64,000 nt of DNA from an uncultured Bacteroidales bacterium (GCA_900320795.1 ONTQ01000002.1:1-64000); one strand, 5' to 3'. Counted from the first letter of the stretch, positions 52,784-62,106 are shown. The notes: a model not told the origin generated them from the letters alone. A program made the numbers and translations.

Positions 52784-54598
52784 GTGAAGGGGGCTTTCCG
52801 TTATATCCTTTTGTTGCTGGCTCTTTTGTCCGGTTCCTCCCTGTATGCACAGTGGTCGGGCGGGATAGACGTGTCCGGCGGCATGGACTACATGCCGCAG
52901 CGGGACAAGGATTTGGACACTCCGCTCTACCGCTACATGGGGCAGGGAACGTTCCGTGTGGGGTACCGCAATCCCAAATTCTCCTGGACCAGCAACCTGC
53001 GAGTCAATTATGATCACAAAGAAACGGACACCTATCGTATAGCATTCTCCGGAAGCAACCTGGATTTCGAGAACTACGAACATGCGGAGAAAGGGGATCT
53101 CACCGCCAAGGGCGGAACAACGCAGGGCCTGGGTTTGGAGTTCAAGAACGACTTCCATTGGGCGCCATCGGCCCGTCAGACCTTTGATGCCTGGATCCGT
53201 TACCAGTTCAAGAGCAATGACGGAAACAACAACACCTTAAGGTTGCAGTCCAAAATAGGGGCGGCGGAGGATGACGAAAACTGGGGCAGTATCGGATTTT
53301 ACGTGGAGAATCCGGTTTCGTACGAACATGGGGTGCAGGCCGGGGTGCGTACCCGTCAGCAGTTGGACGGGAACCGGAAAGTGCTTCATGCGGAGGCTTC
53401 CTTGGATAACAAGTATCTGAGCCGATACAGCACCTGGCTGTTGTACGAGTCGGAGGGAAATCGGGAAAAGGCCAACCGCGTTTACCGGATTACGCCGTAC
53501 ACCGGAAATCAAGGATTGAATATCGCTGTCCATTTTATGGATTCCGTGCTCCGGTCCGGTCCCGTGCGCGTTACCATCGACCCGGGTCTCCGGCTGTCCC
53601 TGGATAATACCCAGGACCGCAACTCCGGCGCCACCCTGGTTGACGTCAATAAGGAAATCTGGCAGGACAGCACCCGCCTCCGTGAGAACTTCAACTATCT
53701 TACCCTCAAGGCGGAACCATATTTCGCGGCCGACCTTTCCTGGAGCAAGCTCCGCGCCCATGTCGATTATTCTCCCCAGTTGTATTTCCGCAGGCTTACA
53801 GATGAGGTCCATACCCAGAACCTCAATTTTGTCCGGCCTTATCCCGTGGGCTCCGGCTGGGTGAGCTGGACCTTCTCGCCCCGGCACAAAGTGACCTTCC
53901 GGAACAGCCTTACCGTGAGCCACCCTTCCTACATCCAGATTTGTTGGTACGAACGGCACGGCAATTACCTTACCCAGCTTTACCGGGGAAAGGAAGACCT
54001 CAAATCTACTTTTACCAGCACCTTCGGCCTGGAGTACGAGTTCAAGTACAAGCGCTTCCTTTCCACCACACGGATTTCTTCCTCCCGTCGCACGGACGAG
54101 GTGGACCAAACCTATTCCAACGTAGAGATTGAAGGCCGGAATTACCAGGTGTTCACCTGGGTAAACGCCGCAGACAGCCGTATTTACGGCATAACGGAAA
54201 TCCTGGGCTGGCGCGGGAAGGTCCTGTCGGCCAATCTGGGCGTGACATACAACGGTAATGTCCGGACGCACCGGGAAACCGGTCAGGAGAGGCGCAACAG
54301 CGACTGGCGTCTGTGGGCCGATGCCACCCTTACCCTGCCGAAAAACTGGAAAGTAAGCGCCGACATGAACTACCGCAGCAACGTGGCTACTTTCTTCACC
54401 ATCTTCAAGCAATACTGCGCCCTGAATGTCCGCGTAGAGAAAAAAATCGGCAAGGTTACACTGTCCCTCAGCGGCCGCGACCTTCTGGACGGGGAAACCG
54501 AAAAGAGTTACCTCGCGGCCGACCAGACCGAAATGTGGGTGGAAAACACCCGCCTCAACCGCCGCCTCATCCTGCTCGGCGTCAACTGGAGTTTTTGA
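52784..54598 (+). CDS. Large outer-membrane beta-barrel protein
   Basis: 604 residues from a GTG start. The signal peptide MKGAFRYILLLLALLSGSSL then YAQ follows it, and a -7 box 6 nt upstream supports the choice. The rest is alternating beta-strand sequence without a TonB plug, ending RRLILLGVNWSF with a terminal Phe. It resembles the OMP_b-brl_3 class (TonB-receptor-like barrel without plug). It follows the sigma/Dma pair and might be controlled by it, but it appears to have its own promoter. Function unknown. Confidence 0.75.
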   Translation: MKGAFRYILLLLALLSGSSLYAQWSGGIDVSGGMDYMPQRDKDLDTPLYRYMGQGTFRVGYRNPKFSWTSNLRVNYDHKETDTYRIAFSGSNLDFENYEHAEKGDLTAKGGTTQGLGLEFKNDFHWAPSARQTFDAWIRYQFKSNDGNNNTLRLQSKIGAAEDDENWGSIGFYVENPVSYEHGVQAGVRTRQQLDGNRKVLHAEASLDNKYLSRYSTWLLYESEGNREKANRVYRITPYTGNQGLNIAVHFMDSVLRSGPVRVTIDPGLRLSLDNTQDRNSGATLVDVNKEIWQDSTRLRENFNYLTLKAEPYFAADLSWSKLRAHVDYSPQLYFRRLTDEVHTQNLNFVRPYPVGSGWVSWTFSPRHKVTFRNSLTVSHPSYIQICWYERHGNYLTQLYRGKEDLKSTFTSTFGLEYEFKYKRFLSTTRISSSRRTDEVDQTYSNVEIEGRNYQVFTWVNAADSRIYGITEILGWRGKVLSANLGVTYNGNVRTHRETGQERRNSDWRLWADATLTLPKNWKVSADMNYRSNVATFFTIFKQYCALNVRVEKKIGKVTLSLSGRDLLDGETEKSYLAADQTEMWVENTRLNRRLILLGVNWSF

Positions 54599-54623
54599 CA
54601 TAACAATCAATTCTTGGTCAATC

Positions 54624-54734
54624 GTCCGACCCTGGTGCAAAACCGTCCAATGTCGGACGAAAAGCAGGGCCAATCGTCCGACCCTGGCGCAAAACCGTCC
54701 AACGTCGGACGAAAAGCAGGGCCAAGTGTCCGAC
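54624..54734. repeat. Hairpin array 3: 52-bp period
   Basis: GTCCGAC at 54624, 54676 and 54728 alternates with GTCGGAC at 54652 and 54704. Each GTCGGACGA pairs with the TCGTCCGAC (or TGTCCGAC) 24 bp further on. The loop between, AAAGCAGGGCCAA, recalls the AAAACAGGG of array 1. It lies between the barrel gene and the small-protein promoter. Confidence 0.85.
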
Positions 54735-54792
54735 CCTGGCGCAATTGTCAAAGGGTTGAAATACGAATAGATTCGTTTTGGCGCACGGGGCG

Positions 54793-54823
54793 TTTGACTT
54801 TTAAAAAAGGATGCTTATCTTTG
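54793..54823 (+). promoter_or_regulatory. Consensus promoter of the small-protein/M64/transglutaminase operon
   Basis: TTTG (54793-54796), a 19-bp spacer and TATCTTTG (54816-54823). The leader to the ATG at 54844 is about 17 nt. Confidence 0.75.
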
Positions 54824-54843
54824 TAAGAACTAGCCATCGACAT

Positions 54844-54984
54844 ATGAAAAAAAAGTATTTAACACCCGATGTCGTGCCGATATTGCTTTATCCGGCCGAT
54901 GGAGTCTTGAACAATGCCAGTAATGAAGGGTACACCACCGATCCTTTCGACCCTGGCTTCGCACCCATGCCTGATCTTTTTTAG
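54844..54984 (+). CDS. 46-aa small protein, uncharacterised
   Basis: It starts MKKKYLTPDVVPILLYPADG and ends with a Pro/Asp-rich tail (DPFDPGFAPMPDLF). There is no signal peptide. It resembles the short MKKxYxxP proteins often seen before secreted or lipoprotein genes in Bacteroidales, whose role is not established. A full consensus promoter lies directly upstream, and the M64 peptidase gene begins 13 nt after its stop, preceded by a Shine-Dalgarno sequence. It could be a translated leader, a regulator or a peptide substrate; nothing in the sequence decides. Confidence 0.6.
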   Translation: MKKKYLTPDVVPILLYPADGVLNNASNEGYTTDPFDPGFAPMPDLF

Positions 54985-54985
54985 T

Positions 54986-54991
54986 AGGAGG
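54986..54991 (+). promoter_or_regulatory. Perfect Shine-Dalgarno before the M64 gene
   Basis: AGGAGG, 6 nt before the ATG at 54998. This is unusual here, where almost no other gene has one, and it fixes the start. Confidence 0.75.
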
Positions 54992-54997
54992 ACGGAT

Positions 54998-57037
54998 ATG
55001 AAAAAGTACGCTTTGTTTACGCTTTGGGCAGTTGTTTCGCTGCTGGTTCTTTCTTGCGCAAAAGACCATATTACAGAATCCGCCGTTGAAGAGCCCGCCG
55101 TGGATATTTGGACCCCTGTCCCCCTGACGAAAGTGGCTGCTCTCCCGGGCAGCTCTACCGTTCAGGCCGGTTTTGACAATGCCACCAAATCTGTTCTGAA
55201 CGGCTCTGCGGTCGAGTGGTCGGCCGGAGATGCTTTCATTATGGCAGGATACAGCGGAGGCTATTATTCTACGGTCAGCTATACGACTTCTGCGGGAGGG
55301 GCCTTGGCCAGTTTTAACGGCGGGGGAACCATCTCATATACAGAAAATGGTTTGCATTGCCTCTATCCGTCGTCTTCTTTCGCAGGGCTTACGACGATTG
55401 GCGGGCTGATGCATATCTGTGCAGACATTCCTACCGTTCAAGATGCAACGCCCGGCAGCGTGGCTCCAGGGGCCAACCTTTCCTATGCGCAGGCTGCGAC
55501 ACAAAGCGATGACCTGCATTTCAAGAACATGCTGGCCCTGATCAAGTTCAAACTCTCCGGAGATATCGTAAACCAGGTGAAATCGGTTACTTTCCGGGGT
55601 ATTTCGAATGTAGCAGGCGCGTTTTTCCTGTCATTGAGCGACCCCATGCCGGCGTTTGAAACGGGTGTAATTTCCTCTACAGCCCAACGCACCGTAACGC
55701 TTACGGGAGATTTTGTGGCCGGAGAGGATTACTATATCGCTTTGGCGCCCAGTGTCCATGACGGTTTTTCCATGGTTTTCGAGAACAGTGACGGGTCCCA
55801 ATTTATCAAAAAAGTCTCTACCAAGACGCTTACGCTCACCCGTTCCCATATTACCGATTTCGGAACCATCAGCCTGGGGTCTGATTTCCCGACTCCGGAT
55901 CCGGTGCCCGCACCTTATATGAAAGCAACGGCCGGCGCCAAGAGCGTGACAATGGTGGTAATTCCGGACGGCTTTACCGAGGCCCAGCTGGACGACTATG
56001 AAACAAAGGCCAAATCCGGTATCGACGCCCTGTTCAACACGGAGCCGTACAAAGCGTACAAGAATTACTTCCAGGTCTGGATTCTGAAACAGGCGTCCAA
56101 TGAAAGCGGGGCCAATATTACGGATGGAAGCGGCAATATCACCACCCACAGGGATTGCTACTTTGGTTCCCAGTGGGGAGACGGGTCCTATTCTGACATG
56201 CGGGCCAACAGTGATAAAGTGTATGCTTTTGTGGAAGAGAATTGCCCGGATATCGCAGACGGTTCTCATTCTATTAACGAGGTGGCTGTCTTGATTCTTA
56301 TCAACGACGACCGTTATGGCGGAATCAGCCATAATACGTCCGTAGGCAGAACTTACTGCATGGTTCCTGTCGGATCCGATGCTCCCATAAGCTGGAGTTA
56401 TCCCGCTACGGAGGCGGCAAGTGTAACAGCCGTTCCTTGGGATACGCGGACGGTGACGGCTTCCGAAAAGAGCGAACTTGGAAGCAGCATCGGCTCCTGG
56501 CGCAACACCCTGGTCCATGAATTCGGCGGCCACAGTTTCGGAAAACTGGGAGATGAATATTGGTATAATTCGACGCTGAGCGGCCTTAGTCCCGTAAACG
56601 GCCATTCCTGGAACCCTGTCAAGTTCGGCCTCAATCTTTCTGCCACCGATGTACAGGCAAACACGCCTTGGGCAGAGTTGTACGAAGCCGCCAATGTGAC
56701 AGCCATGAACGGAAAGGATGCCGCGAAATATGGCCGAATCGGCGTTTTCCAGGGCGGAGACGTTTCCATGTTCTATCGTTGGCGCAGCGAGAAAATCAGC
56801 TGCATGATAGACAACCGTTTCTACTTCTCCACCTGGCAGCGCCGGCTTATCGTGAACCGCATCATGGGACTGGCCGGTCTTACTGAACCCACGTTCGCGG
56901 ATTTCCTTGCAAAGGACGTCCCGGACGACCCGATCCGTGACGGAGGCGGCTCTCCTGTCATGCTTCCGGAAGGCTTGGTGAACAATATCCCTCCTAAGCC
57001 CATGCCGATGCCGGCTCCTCCCGTTTTGGAAGACTAA
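54998..57037 (+). CDS. Lipoprotein with fimbrillin-like domain and M64 (IgA) peptidase
   Basis: 679 residues. The lipobox is VLSC (MKKYALFTLWAVVSLLVLSC). Residues of about 30-310 form a fimbrillin-like beta domain (GFDNATKSVLNGSAVEWSAGDAF, HFKNMLALIKFKLSGDIV). The M64 peptidase follows with VTMVVIPDGFTEAQLDDYE, VAVLILINDDRYGGI and the zinc motif HEFGGHSFGKLGDE (507-520). A Pro/Met-rich tail ends the protein. M64 enzymes can cut immunoglobulin A, but homologues in commensals are mostly uncharacterised. The transglutaminase-like gene starts 12 nt later. Confidence 0.9.
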   Translation: MKKYALFTLWAVVSLLVLSCAKDHITESAVEEPAVDIWTPVPLTKVAALPGSSTVQAGFDNATKSVLNGSAVEWSAGDAFIMAGYSGGYYSTVSYTTSAGGALASFNGGGTISYTENGLHCLYPSSSFAGLTTIGGLMHICADIPTVQDATPGSVAPGANLSYAQAATQSDDLHFKNMLALIKFKLSGDIVNQVKSVTFRGISNVAGAFFLSLSDPMPAFETGVISSTAQRTVTLTGDFVAGEDYYIALAPSVHDGFSMVFENSDGSQFIKKVSTKTLTLTRSHITDFGTISLGSDFPTPDPVPAPYMKATAGAKSVTMVVIPDGFTEAQLDDYETKAKSGIDALFNTEPYKAYKNYFQVWILKQASNESGANITDGSGNITTHRDCYFGSQWGDGSYSDMRANSDKVYAFVEENCPDIADGSHSINEVAVLILINDDRYGGISHNTSVGRTYCMVPVGSDAPISWSYPATEAASVTAVPWDTRTVTASEKSELGSSIGSWRNTLVHEFGGHSFGKLGDEYWYNSTLSGLSPVNGHSWNPVKFGLNLSATDVQANTPWAELYEAANVTAMNGKDAAKYGRIGVFQGGDVSMFYRWRSEKISCMIDNRFYFSTWQRRLIVNRIMGLAGLTEPTFADFLAKDVPDDPIRDGGGSPVMLPEGLVNNIPPKPMPMPAPPVLED

Positions 57038-57049
57038 TCCCCATATAGG

Positions 57050-59548
57050 ATGAAACGCATTCTTTACCCTGTTGTATTCCTGCTGCTGGTTTCCTGCAGC
57101 AGGAATCCCTTTCATGCCGACTATACCTCGCGCATGGCGGCGCATGATGGCGCCCTGAAACCGTTCATGACCCTGCCTGAGGGGGTTTCGGCCCGGGAAA
57201 AAGAGGCGCTGGAGTTTCTCTATGCATATATGCCGCTGGCCGATGTCACCGACTATCCGGCCGACTTCTACCTTCAGAACGTGCGTGCCAGCCTTAAAGC
57301 CCGCGTGGAAATGGGCTGGAAAGTCCCCGACCGGGAGTTCCGCCACTTCGTCCTGCCCCTTCGCGTGAACAACGAAGACCTGGACAGCGCCCGTGTGGTG
57401 TTCTACCGCATGCTCAAGCCCCGCGTGGAAGGCCTTTCGATGGAAGACGCCATCCTGGAAGTGAACCACTGGTGCCACGAAATGATGACCTACCAGCCCT
57501 CCGACGGCCGTACGCACGCTCCCTTGGCCTCCCTCAAGAATGCCCTGGGCCGATGCGGCGAGGAATCCACCTTCTGTGTGGCCGCCCTCCGCAGCGTGGG
57601 CATCCCGGCCCGCCAGGTGTACACCCCGCGCTGGGCCCACACTGAGAGCAACCATGCCTGGGTAGAAGCCTGGGCTGACGGCAAGTGGCGCTTCCTGGGC
57701 GCCTGCGAGCCCGAGCCGGTGCTGGATCTGGGCTGGTTCAACGCCCCGGCCTCCCGCGCCATGCTCACCCACACCAAGGTGTTCGGCAAGTATGACGGCC
57801 CCGAAGAAGTGGTCCTCCGCACCCCCGGTTACACGGAAATCAATCTCATCGGCAATTATGCCAAGAGCGCCAGGGCTGCCGTCAAGGTGGTGGACGCCGG
57901 CGGAAAGGCCGTGAAGGAAGCCCGTGTGGACTTCTGCATCTACAACTCCTCCCAGTTCTTCCCGGCCGTTTCCAAATACACGGACGGAAAGGGGGAGACC
58001 TCGCTGTCGGCCGGTCTGGGCGACATGCTGGCCTGGGCCTCCAAGGACGGGGCCTACGGCTTCGCCCGTGTCCGTTTCGGCAAGGACAAGACGGTCACCG
58101 TGACCCTCGACAGTCCTACGGGGGCCCCCGTCAGTTCGCGGCTGATGGACATTGTCCCGCCCGTGGAGCATGTCGTGCTTCCTGAAGTGACACCGGAACT
58201 CCGCGCGCTCAATGACCGCAAAATGGCCTACGAAGACTCTGTGCGCAAGGCCTATATGGCCACTTTCCCGAACCATGAGACCGCCCAGGGCTTCGTGGGC
58301 GAATTCGGCCTCCCTGCCGAAGCCGTTCGCCTGGTGGAAGGCTCTTCGGGCAACCATGCCGTCATCACCCGCTTCCTCATGGAGGCCGATGACAAGCCCC
58401 GCGCCGTGGCCCTCCTGCGCAGCCTCACCCGCAAGGACCTCACGGACGTCACCCCGGCCGTCCTCTGGGACAGCTACAGCGCTGCCGAGTCCGTCCTGCC
58501 CCCGCGCATCGAAAACGAATTCCTCACCCCGTACAAGGTCTGGTTCCTCCAGAACATCCCGGCCGAACTCCAGGATGCTTTCAGAGGCAACGCCGAAGCG
58601 ATCTTAAAGTGGGTGGACGAGAATATCTGCCTGGACGAAGACCCCCTGTTCTGGGACATTCCCATGTCACCCGTGGGTGTGTGGAAGAGCCGCTGGGCCA
58701 ATCCGCGCTCCCGCGACCTTCTCACCATCGCCCTCGCCCGCACCTTCGGCGTAGAAATGCGCAAGGACCGCAATACCGGATCGCTCCGCTACTCCGGAGA
58801 CAAGGCCGATGTCGCCACCGGCCATGTGGACCTCACTTATACTCCCGTGGAGGGCGTCGAGAAGCCCGAATATGGCCGTCATTATACGGTGAGCCGCATC
58901 GTGGACGGGCGCGCACAGATGGTCTTCCTGGGCTTCGGCGGGGAAGGCCGCCGCTTCGGCATGACCAATGATGTCCCGGAAGGGGACTACATGCTCACCT
59001 CCGGAAACCGCCTCTCTGACGGCTCTACGCCCGTTACCGTAACCCTGTTCCATGTATCGGCCGGGGAAACGGTGGAAGTGCCCGTTGTCATCGAGACCGT
59101 GCTGGAAGAAGTGACCGTAAAGGGACAGTTCGAGCCCGGAAAACTTCTCCAGGTGGCCGATGGCGGCTACTACGCAGCCGCCGTCCTGGATGTGGGCATG
59201 GAGCCTACCAACCACGTGCTGCATGACATCGCCGAGGAAAAGGCCGTTCTGGAAGCCTGGGGCCGTCCGATTTTCCTCGTGGCCACCAGCGAGGCCCAAC
59301 TCCAGCGTCTGCACAGCGAAATAGACGAAGGCCGCTACGGCACCCTTCCTTCCACCGCGGCCTTTGTGCTGGACAGTGAGGGAGACATCCTCCCGCGCCT
59401 CTGCAAAGACCTGAATCTCAGCGCAGAACGGCTGCCGCTTGTGATTCTGGGCAATGCCGCCACCAAGGAGGTCGTGTTCACTTCACAGGGATATACCATC
59501 GGCATGGGCGCCCAGCTGGCCGCCATCGCCCGTAAATTGGAAAAATAA
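57050..59548 (+). CDS. Transglutaminase-like lipoprotein, copy 1
   Basis: 832 residues. The lipobox is LVSC (MKRILYPVVFLLLVSC). A helical region precedes the transglutaminase core: Cys169 in GRCGEESTFC, His202 in NHAWVEAW, then GACEPEPVLDLGWFNAP. Several beta domains follow (VKVVDAGGKAVKEARVDF). The Cys-His-Asp fold can act as a peptidase, amidase or crosslinker; the reaction is not determined. The next gene is a paralog starting directly after its stop codon. Confidence 0.85.
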   Translation: MKRILYPVVFLLLVSCSRNPFHADYTSRMAAHDGALKPFMTLPEGVSAREKEALEFLYAYMPLADVTDYPADFYLQNVRASLKARVEMGWKVPDREFRHFVLPLRVNNEDLDSARVVFYRMLKPRVEGLSMEDAILEVNHWCHEMMTYQPSDGRTHAPLASLKNALGRCGEESTFCVAALRSVGIPARQVYTPRWAHTESNHAWVEAWADGKWRFLGACEPEPVLDLGWFNAPASRAMLTHTKVFGKYDGPEEVVLRTPGYTEINLIGNYAKSARAAVKVVDAGGKAVKEARVDFCIYNSSQFFPAVSKYTDGKGETSLSAGLGDMLAWASKDGAYGFARVRFGKDKTVTVTLDSPTGAPVSSRLMDIVPPVEHVVLPEVTPELRALNDRKMAYEDSVRKAYMATFPNHETAQGFVGEFGLPAEAVRLVEGSSGNHAVITRFLMEADDKPRAVALLRSLTRKDLTDVTPAVLWDSYSAAESVLPPRIENEFLTPYKVWFLQNIPAELQDAFRGNAEAILKWVDENICLDEDPLFWDIPMSPVGVWKSRWANPRSRDLLTIALARTFGVEMRKDRNTGSLRYSGDKADVATGHVDLTYTPVEGVEKPEYGRHYTVSRIVDGRAQMVFLGFGGEGRRFGMTNDVPEGDYMLTSGNRLSDGSTPVTVTLFHVSAGETVEVPVVIETVLEEVTVKGQFEPGKLLQVADGGYYAAAVLDVGMEPTNHVLHDIAEEKAVLEAWGRPIFLVATSEAQLQRLHSEIDEGRYGTLPSTAAFVLDSEGDILPRLCKDLNLSAERLPLVILGNAATKEVVFTSQGYTIGMGAQLAAIARKLEK

Positions 59549-62101
59549 ATGAGAAAATTCATGCTGGGCCTGAGCGCCCTCGTTCTGCTGGCTTCCTGCC
59601 AGAGCCATTTTATCAAGGATGCGGACTTCCGCGAAACGGTCTCCAGGGACTATAAAGCCCGTCTGGAGGCGCATGACCAGGCCCTGAAGCCTTTCATGAC
59701 CCTCCCTTCGGCGGCGACGCTTCAGGAAAAAGAGGCGCTGGAATTCCTCTATGCCTATATGCCCATGGCCGACGTAACCGATTACAGCACAGATTTTTAT
59801 CTGGAGAATGTGCGGGCCTCTCTGGCACTGAAAGACCGCTGGGGCGTTCCCGAGCGCGAATTCCGCCACTTCGTGCTGCCGCTGAGGGTGAACAACGAAA
59901 ACCTGGACAGCGCCCGCGTTGTGTTCGCCCGGGAACTCCTTCCCCGCATCGAGGGAATGTCCATGCAGGAGGCCATCCTGGAAGTGAACCACTGGTGCCA
60001 CGAGAAGGTCACCTACCAGCCTTCCGATGCCCGTACGTCTTCGCCCCTGGCCCTCGTCTGCAATGCCCTGGGCCGATGCGGCGAGCAGTCCACCTTCTGT
60101 GTCACGGCGCTCCGCAGCGTGGGTATCCCGGCCCGCCAGGTCTATACCCCGCGCTGGGCCCACACCGATGACAACCACGCCTGGGTGGAGGCCTGGGCCG
60201 ACGGCAAATGGTGGTTCCTGGGTGCCTGCGAGCCCGAACCCGTCCTGAATCTGGGCTGGTTCAACGCCCCCGCTTCCCGCGCCATGCTCATGCATACCAA
60301 AGTTTTCGGCAAGTACGACGGCCCCGAGGAAGTCGTACTGGAAAGCCCCAACTTCACCGAGGTGAACCTCATCGACAACTACGCCAAGACCGCCCGCATC
60401 GACTTTACGGTGGTGGATGCCGATGGCGCTCCCGTGGAGGGCGCCCGGGTGGATTTCTGCATCTACAATTATGCGGAATTCTACCCGGCCGTCACCAAAT
60501 ATACGGACGCCTCCGGCCACACCTTCAGCAGCGCCGGCCTGGGCGACATGCTCATCTGGGCCTCCAAGGACGGCGCCTACGGCTATGCCCGCGCCTCCTT
60601 CGGTAAGGACAAGGACGTGACGGTCGTTCTGGACAAGGGCCCTGTTGGAGACGACTGTCATTCTGAGCGCAGCGAAGAATCTTTCACCATCGTCCCTCCG
60701 CCGGAGAATGTGGTGCTTCCCGAGGTGAGCCGCGAGCAGCGCGCGCTCAATGACCGGCGTTTTGCCTATGAGGATTCCCTGCGGCATGCCTACGAGGCCA
60801 CTTTCCCCGCCGGGGAACCGGCCCGCGGCAACTGGAAACTGATTCAGGATTTCCGTACCTGGGAGAACCAGGTCCGCGTGAAGAACGTACTGGCTTCCCT
60901 CAGCGGAAAAGACCTGCATGACATCACCCTCGAGAACCTCAAGGACTACTACAGCACCGACAACTTCCTGGGCTCCCGCGTGGAGAATGAGTTCCTGACC
61001 CCCTTCTACGGCTATTTCTACGAGCACATGATGGAGGTGATTGAAACCCCTGAGCAAATGGTGAACTGGGTGCGGGACAACATCACGGTCCTGGATGACC
61101 CCAAGGCCTGGCGCATCCCCATGTCGCCCCGCGGCGTGTTCGAGAGCCGCCTGGCCGATCCCCGCTCCCGTGACATCTTCTTCGTATGCGCCGCACGGGC
61201 CAATGGCATCGAAGCGCAGAAAGACCCGGTGACCGGGAAGGTGCAGTACCGCTCTGGCGAAGACTGGCTGGACGTGCACTTTGACGGCGCTTCCGAGGCG
61301 GTGGTCTCCCCCAAGGGCGTTCTCAAACTCTCCTACAAGCCATCGGCCACCATTGCCAACCCTCAGTATTACACGCATTTCTCCCTCTCCAAGATTGAAA
61401 ACGGCCGTCCCAACTTGATGGCCTTCGATGAAGGCGAGGTGGATATGGGCGGCGGCGTTGACTGGGCCCATGTGTTCAAGGACGGGTTCAAGATGGATGC
61501 CGGGCAATACCTCCTGGTGTCCGGAAACCGCCTTTCCGACGGCTCTGTGCCCGTTTCCATGCTGTTTTTCACCGTAGAGGAAGGCAAGGTGACGGAGGTG
61601 CCGCTCCGCATTGACGAGGGCACCGGCGCCGTGCCGGTCATCGGCTCGCTGGATGCCGAAAAGATCTTCTCCCCCGATGGCAGCGAAATCGACCAGTCCC
61701 TGCTTTCCGCCGTCGGACGCGGATTCTATGTAGTTGCCATCCTGGAACCCGGCAAGGAGCCTACCAACCACGCCATCCGGGACCTTATCGCCGCCCGTGA
61801 GCGCCTGGCCGCCTGGGGCCGTCCCATCGTGCTTCTCTGCGAAAGCCAGGAGGCCCTTGACCGTCTCAAGAAAGAAGCCATGGAGGGCCGGTACGGTGCC
61901 ATTCCGAACAACATCCCCATCGTGCTGGGCCTGGACACCGCCGGCATCCGCGAAGCCATCGTGGCCGACCAGAAACTCAGTGGCAAGGGCCGTCTCCCGC
62001 TCGTAGTCGTGGCCGACAGTTTCAACCGCCTGTTCTTCTGCTCGGAAGGCTATACCATCGGCCTGGGCGACCAGATTGCCGGCACTGTCGCCCGCCTGTA
62101 G
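59549..62101 (+). CDS. Transglutaminase-like lipoprotein, copy 2
   Basis: 850 residues, the same architecture as copy 1. The lipobox is LASC (MRKFMLGLSALVLLASC), with Cys177 in GRCGEQSTFC and His210 in NHAWVEAW. Large stretches match copy 1 (ALKPFMTLP, FRHFVLPLRVNNE, VFGKYDGPEEVVL). Residues 370-378 (CHSERSEES) come from the dispersed repeat and lie where copy 1 has a shorter, different loop. No gap separates the previous TAA from this ATG. The gene ends the operon, just before palindrome copy B. Confidence 0.85.
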   Translation: MRKFMLGLSALVLLASCQSHFIKDADFRETVSRDYKARLEAHDQALKPFMTLPSAATLQEKEALEFLYAYMPMADVTDYSTDFYLENVRASLALKDRWGVPEREFRHFVLPLRVNNENLDSARVVFARELLPRIEGMSMQEAILEVNHWCHEKVTYQPSDARTSSPLALVCNALGRCGEQSTFCVTALRSVGIPARQVYTPRWAHTDDNHAWVEAWADGKWWFLGACEPEPVLNLGWFNAPASRAMLMHTKVFGKYDGPEEVVLESPNFTEVNLIDNYAKTARIDFTVVDADGAPVEGARVDFCIYNYAEFYPAVTKYTDASGHTFSSAGLGDMLIWASKDGAYGYARASFGKDKDVTVVLDKGPVGDDCHSERSEESFTIVPPPENVVLPEVSREQRALNDRRFAYEDSLRHAYEATFPAGEPARGNWKLIQDFRTWENQVRVKNVLASLSGKDLHDITLENLKDYYSTDNFLGSRVENEFLTPFYGYFYEHMMEVIETPEQMVNWVRDNITVLDDPKAWRIPMSPRGVFESRLADPRSRDIFFVCAARANGIEAQKDPVTGKVQYRSGEDWLDVHFDGASEAVVSPKGVLKLSYKPSATIANPQYYTHFSLSKIENGRPNLMAFDEGEVDMGGGVDWAHVFKDGFKMDAGQYLLVSGNRLSDGSVPVSMLFFTVEEGKVTEVPLRIDEGTGAVPVIGSLDAEKIFSPDGSEIDQSLLSAVGRGFYVVAILEPGKEPTNHAIRDLIAARERLAAWGRPIVLLCESQEALDRLKKEAMEGRYGAIPNNIPIVLGLDTAGIREAIVADQKLSGKGRLPLVVVADSFNRLFFCSEGYTIGLGDQIAGTVARL
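60656..60682 (+). repeat. Dispersed 27-bp repeat, copy 6, in frame inside a gene
   Basis: TGTCATTCTGAGCGCAGCGA followed by AGAATCT. It is in frame in the second transglutaminase gene and encodes CHSERSEES. Confidence 0.85.
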
Positions 62102-62106
62102 CCCGC

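Noticed and set aside
54613..54826. 70-codon frame across array 3
   Set aside because: It is built from the repeat units and ends in the next promoter; no coding signs.
55631..61771. Very long minus-strand frames under the M64 and transglutaminase genes
   Set aside because: They read His/Gly/Val-rich text without domains, while the plus strand carries lipoboxes and catalytic motifs.
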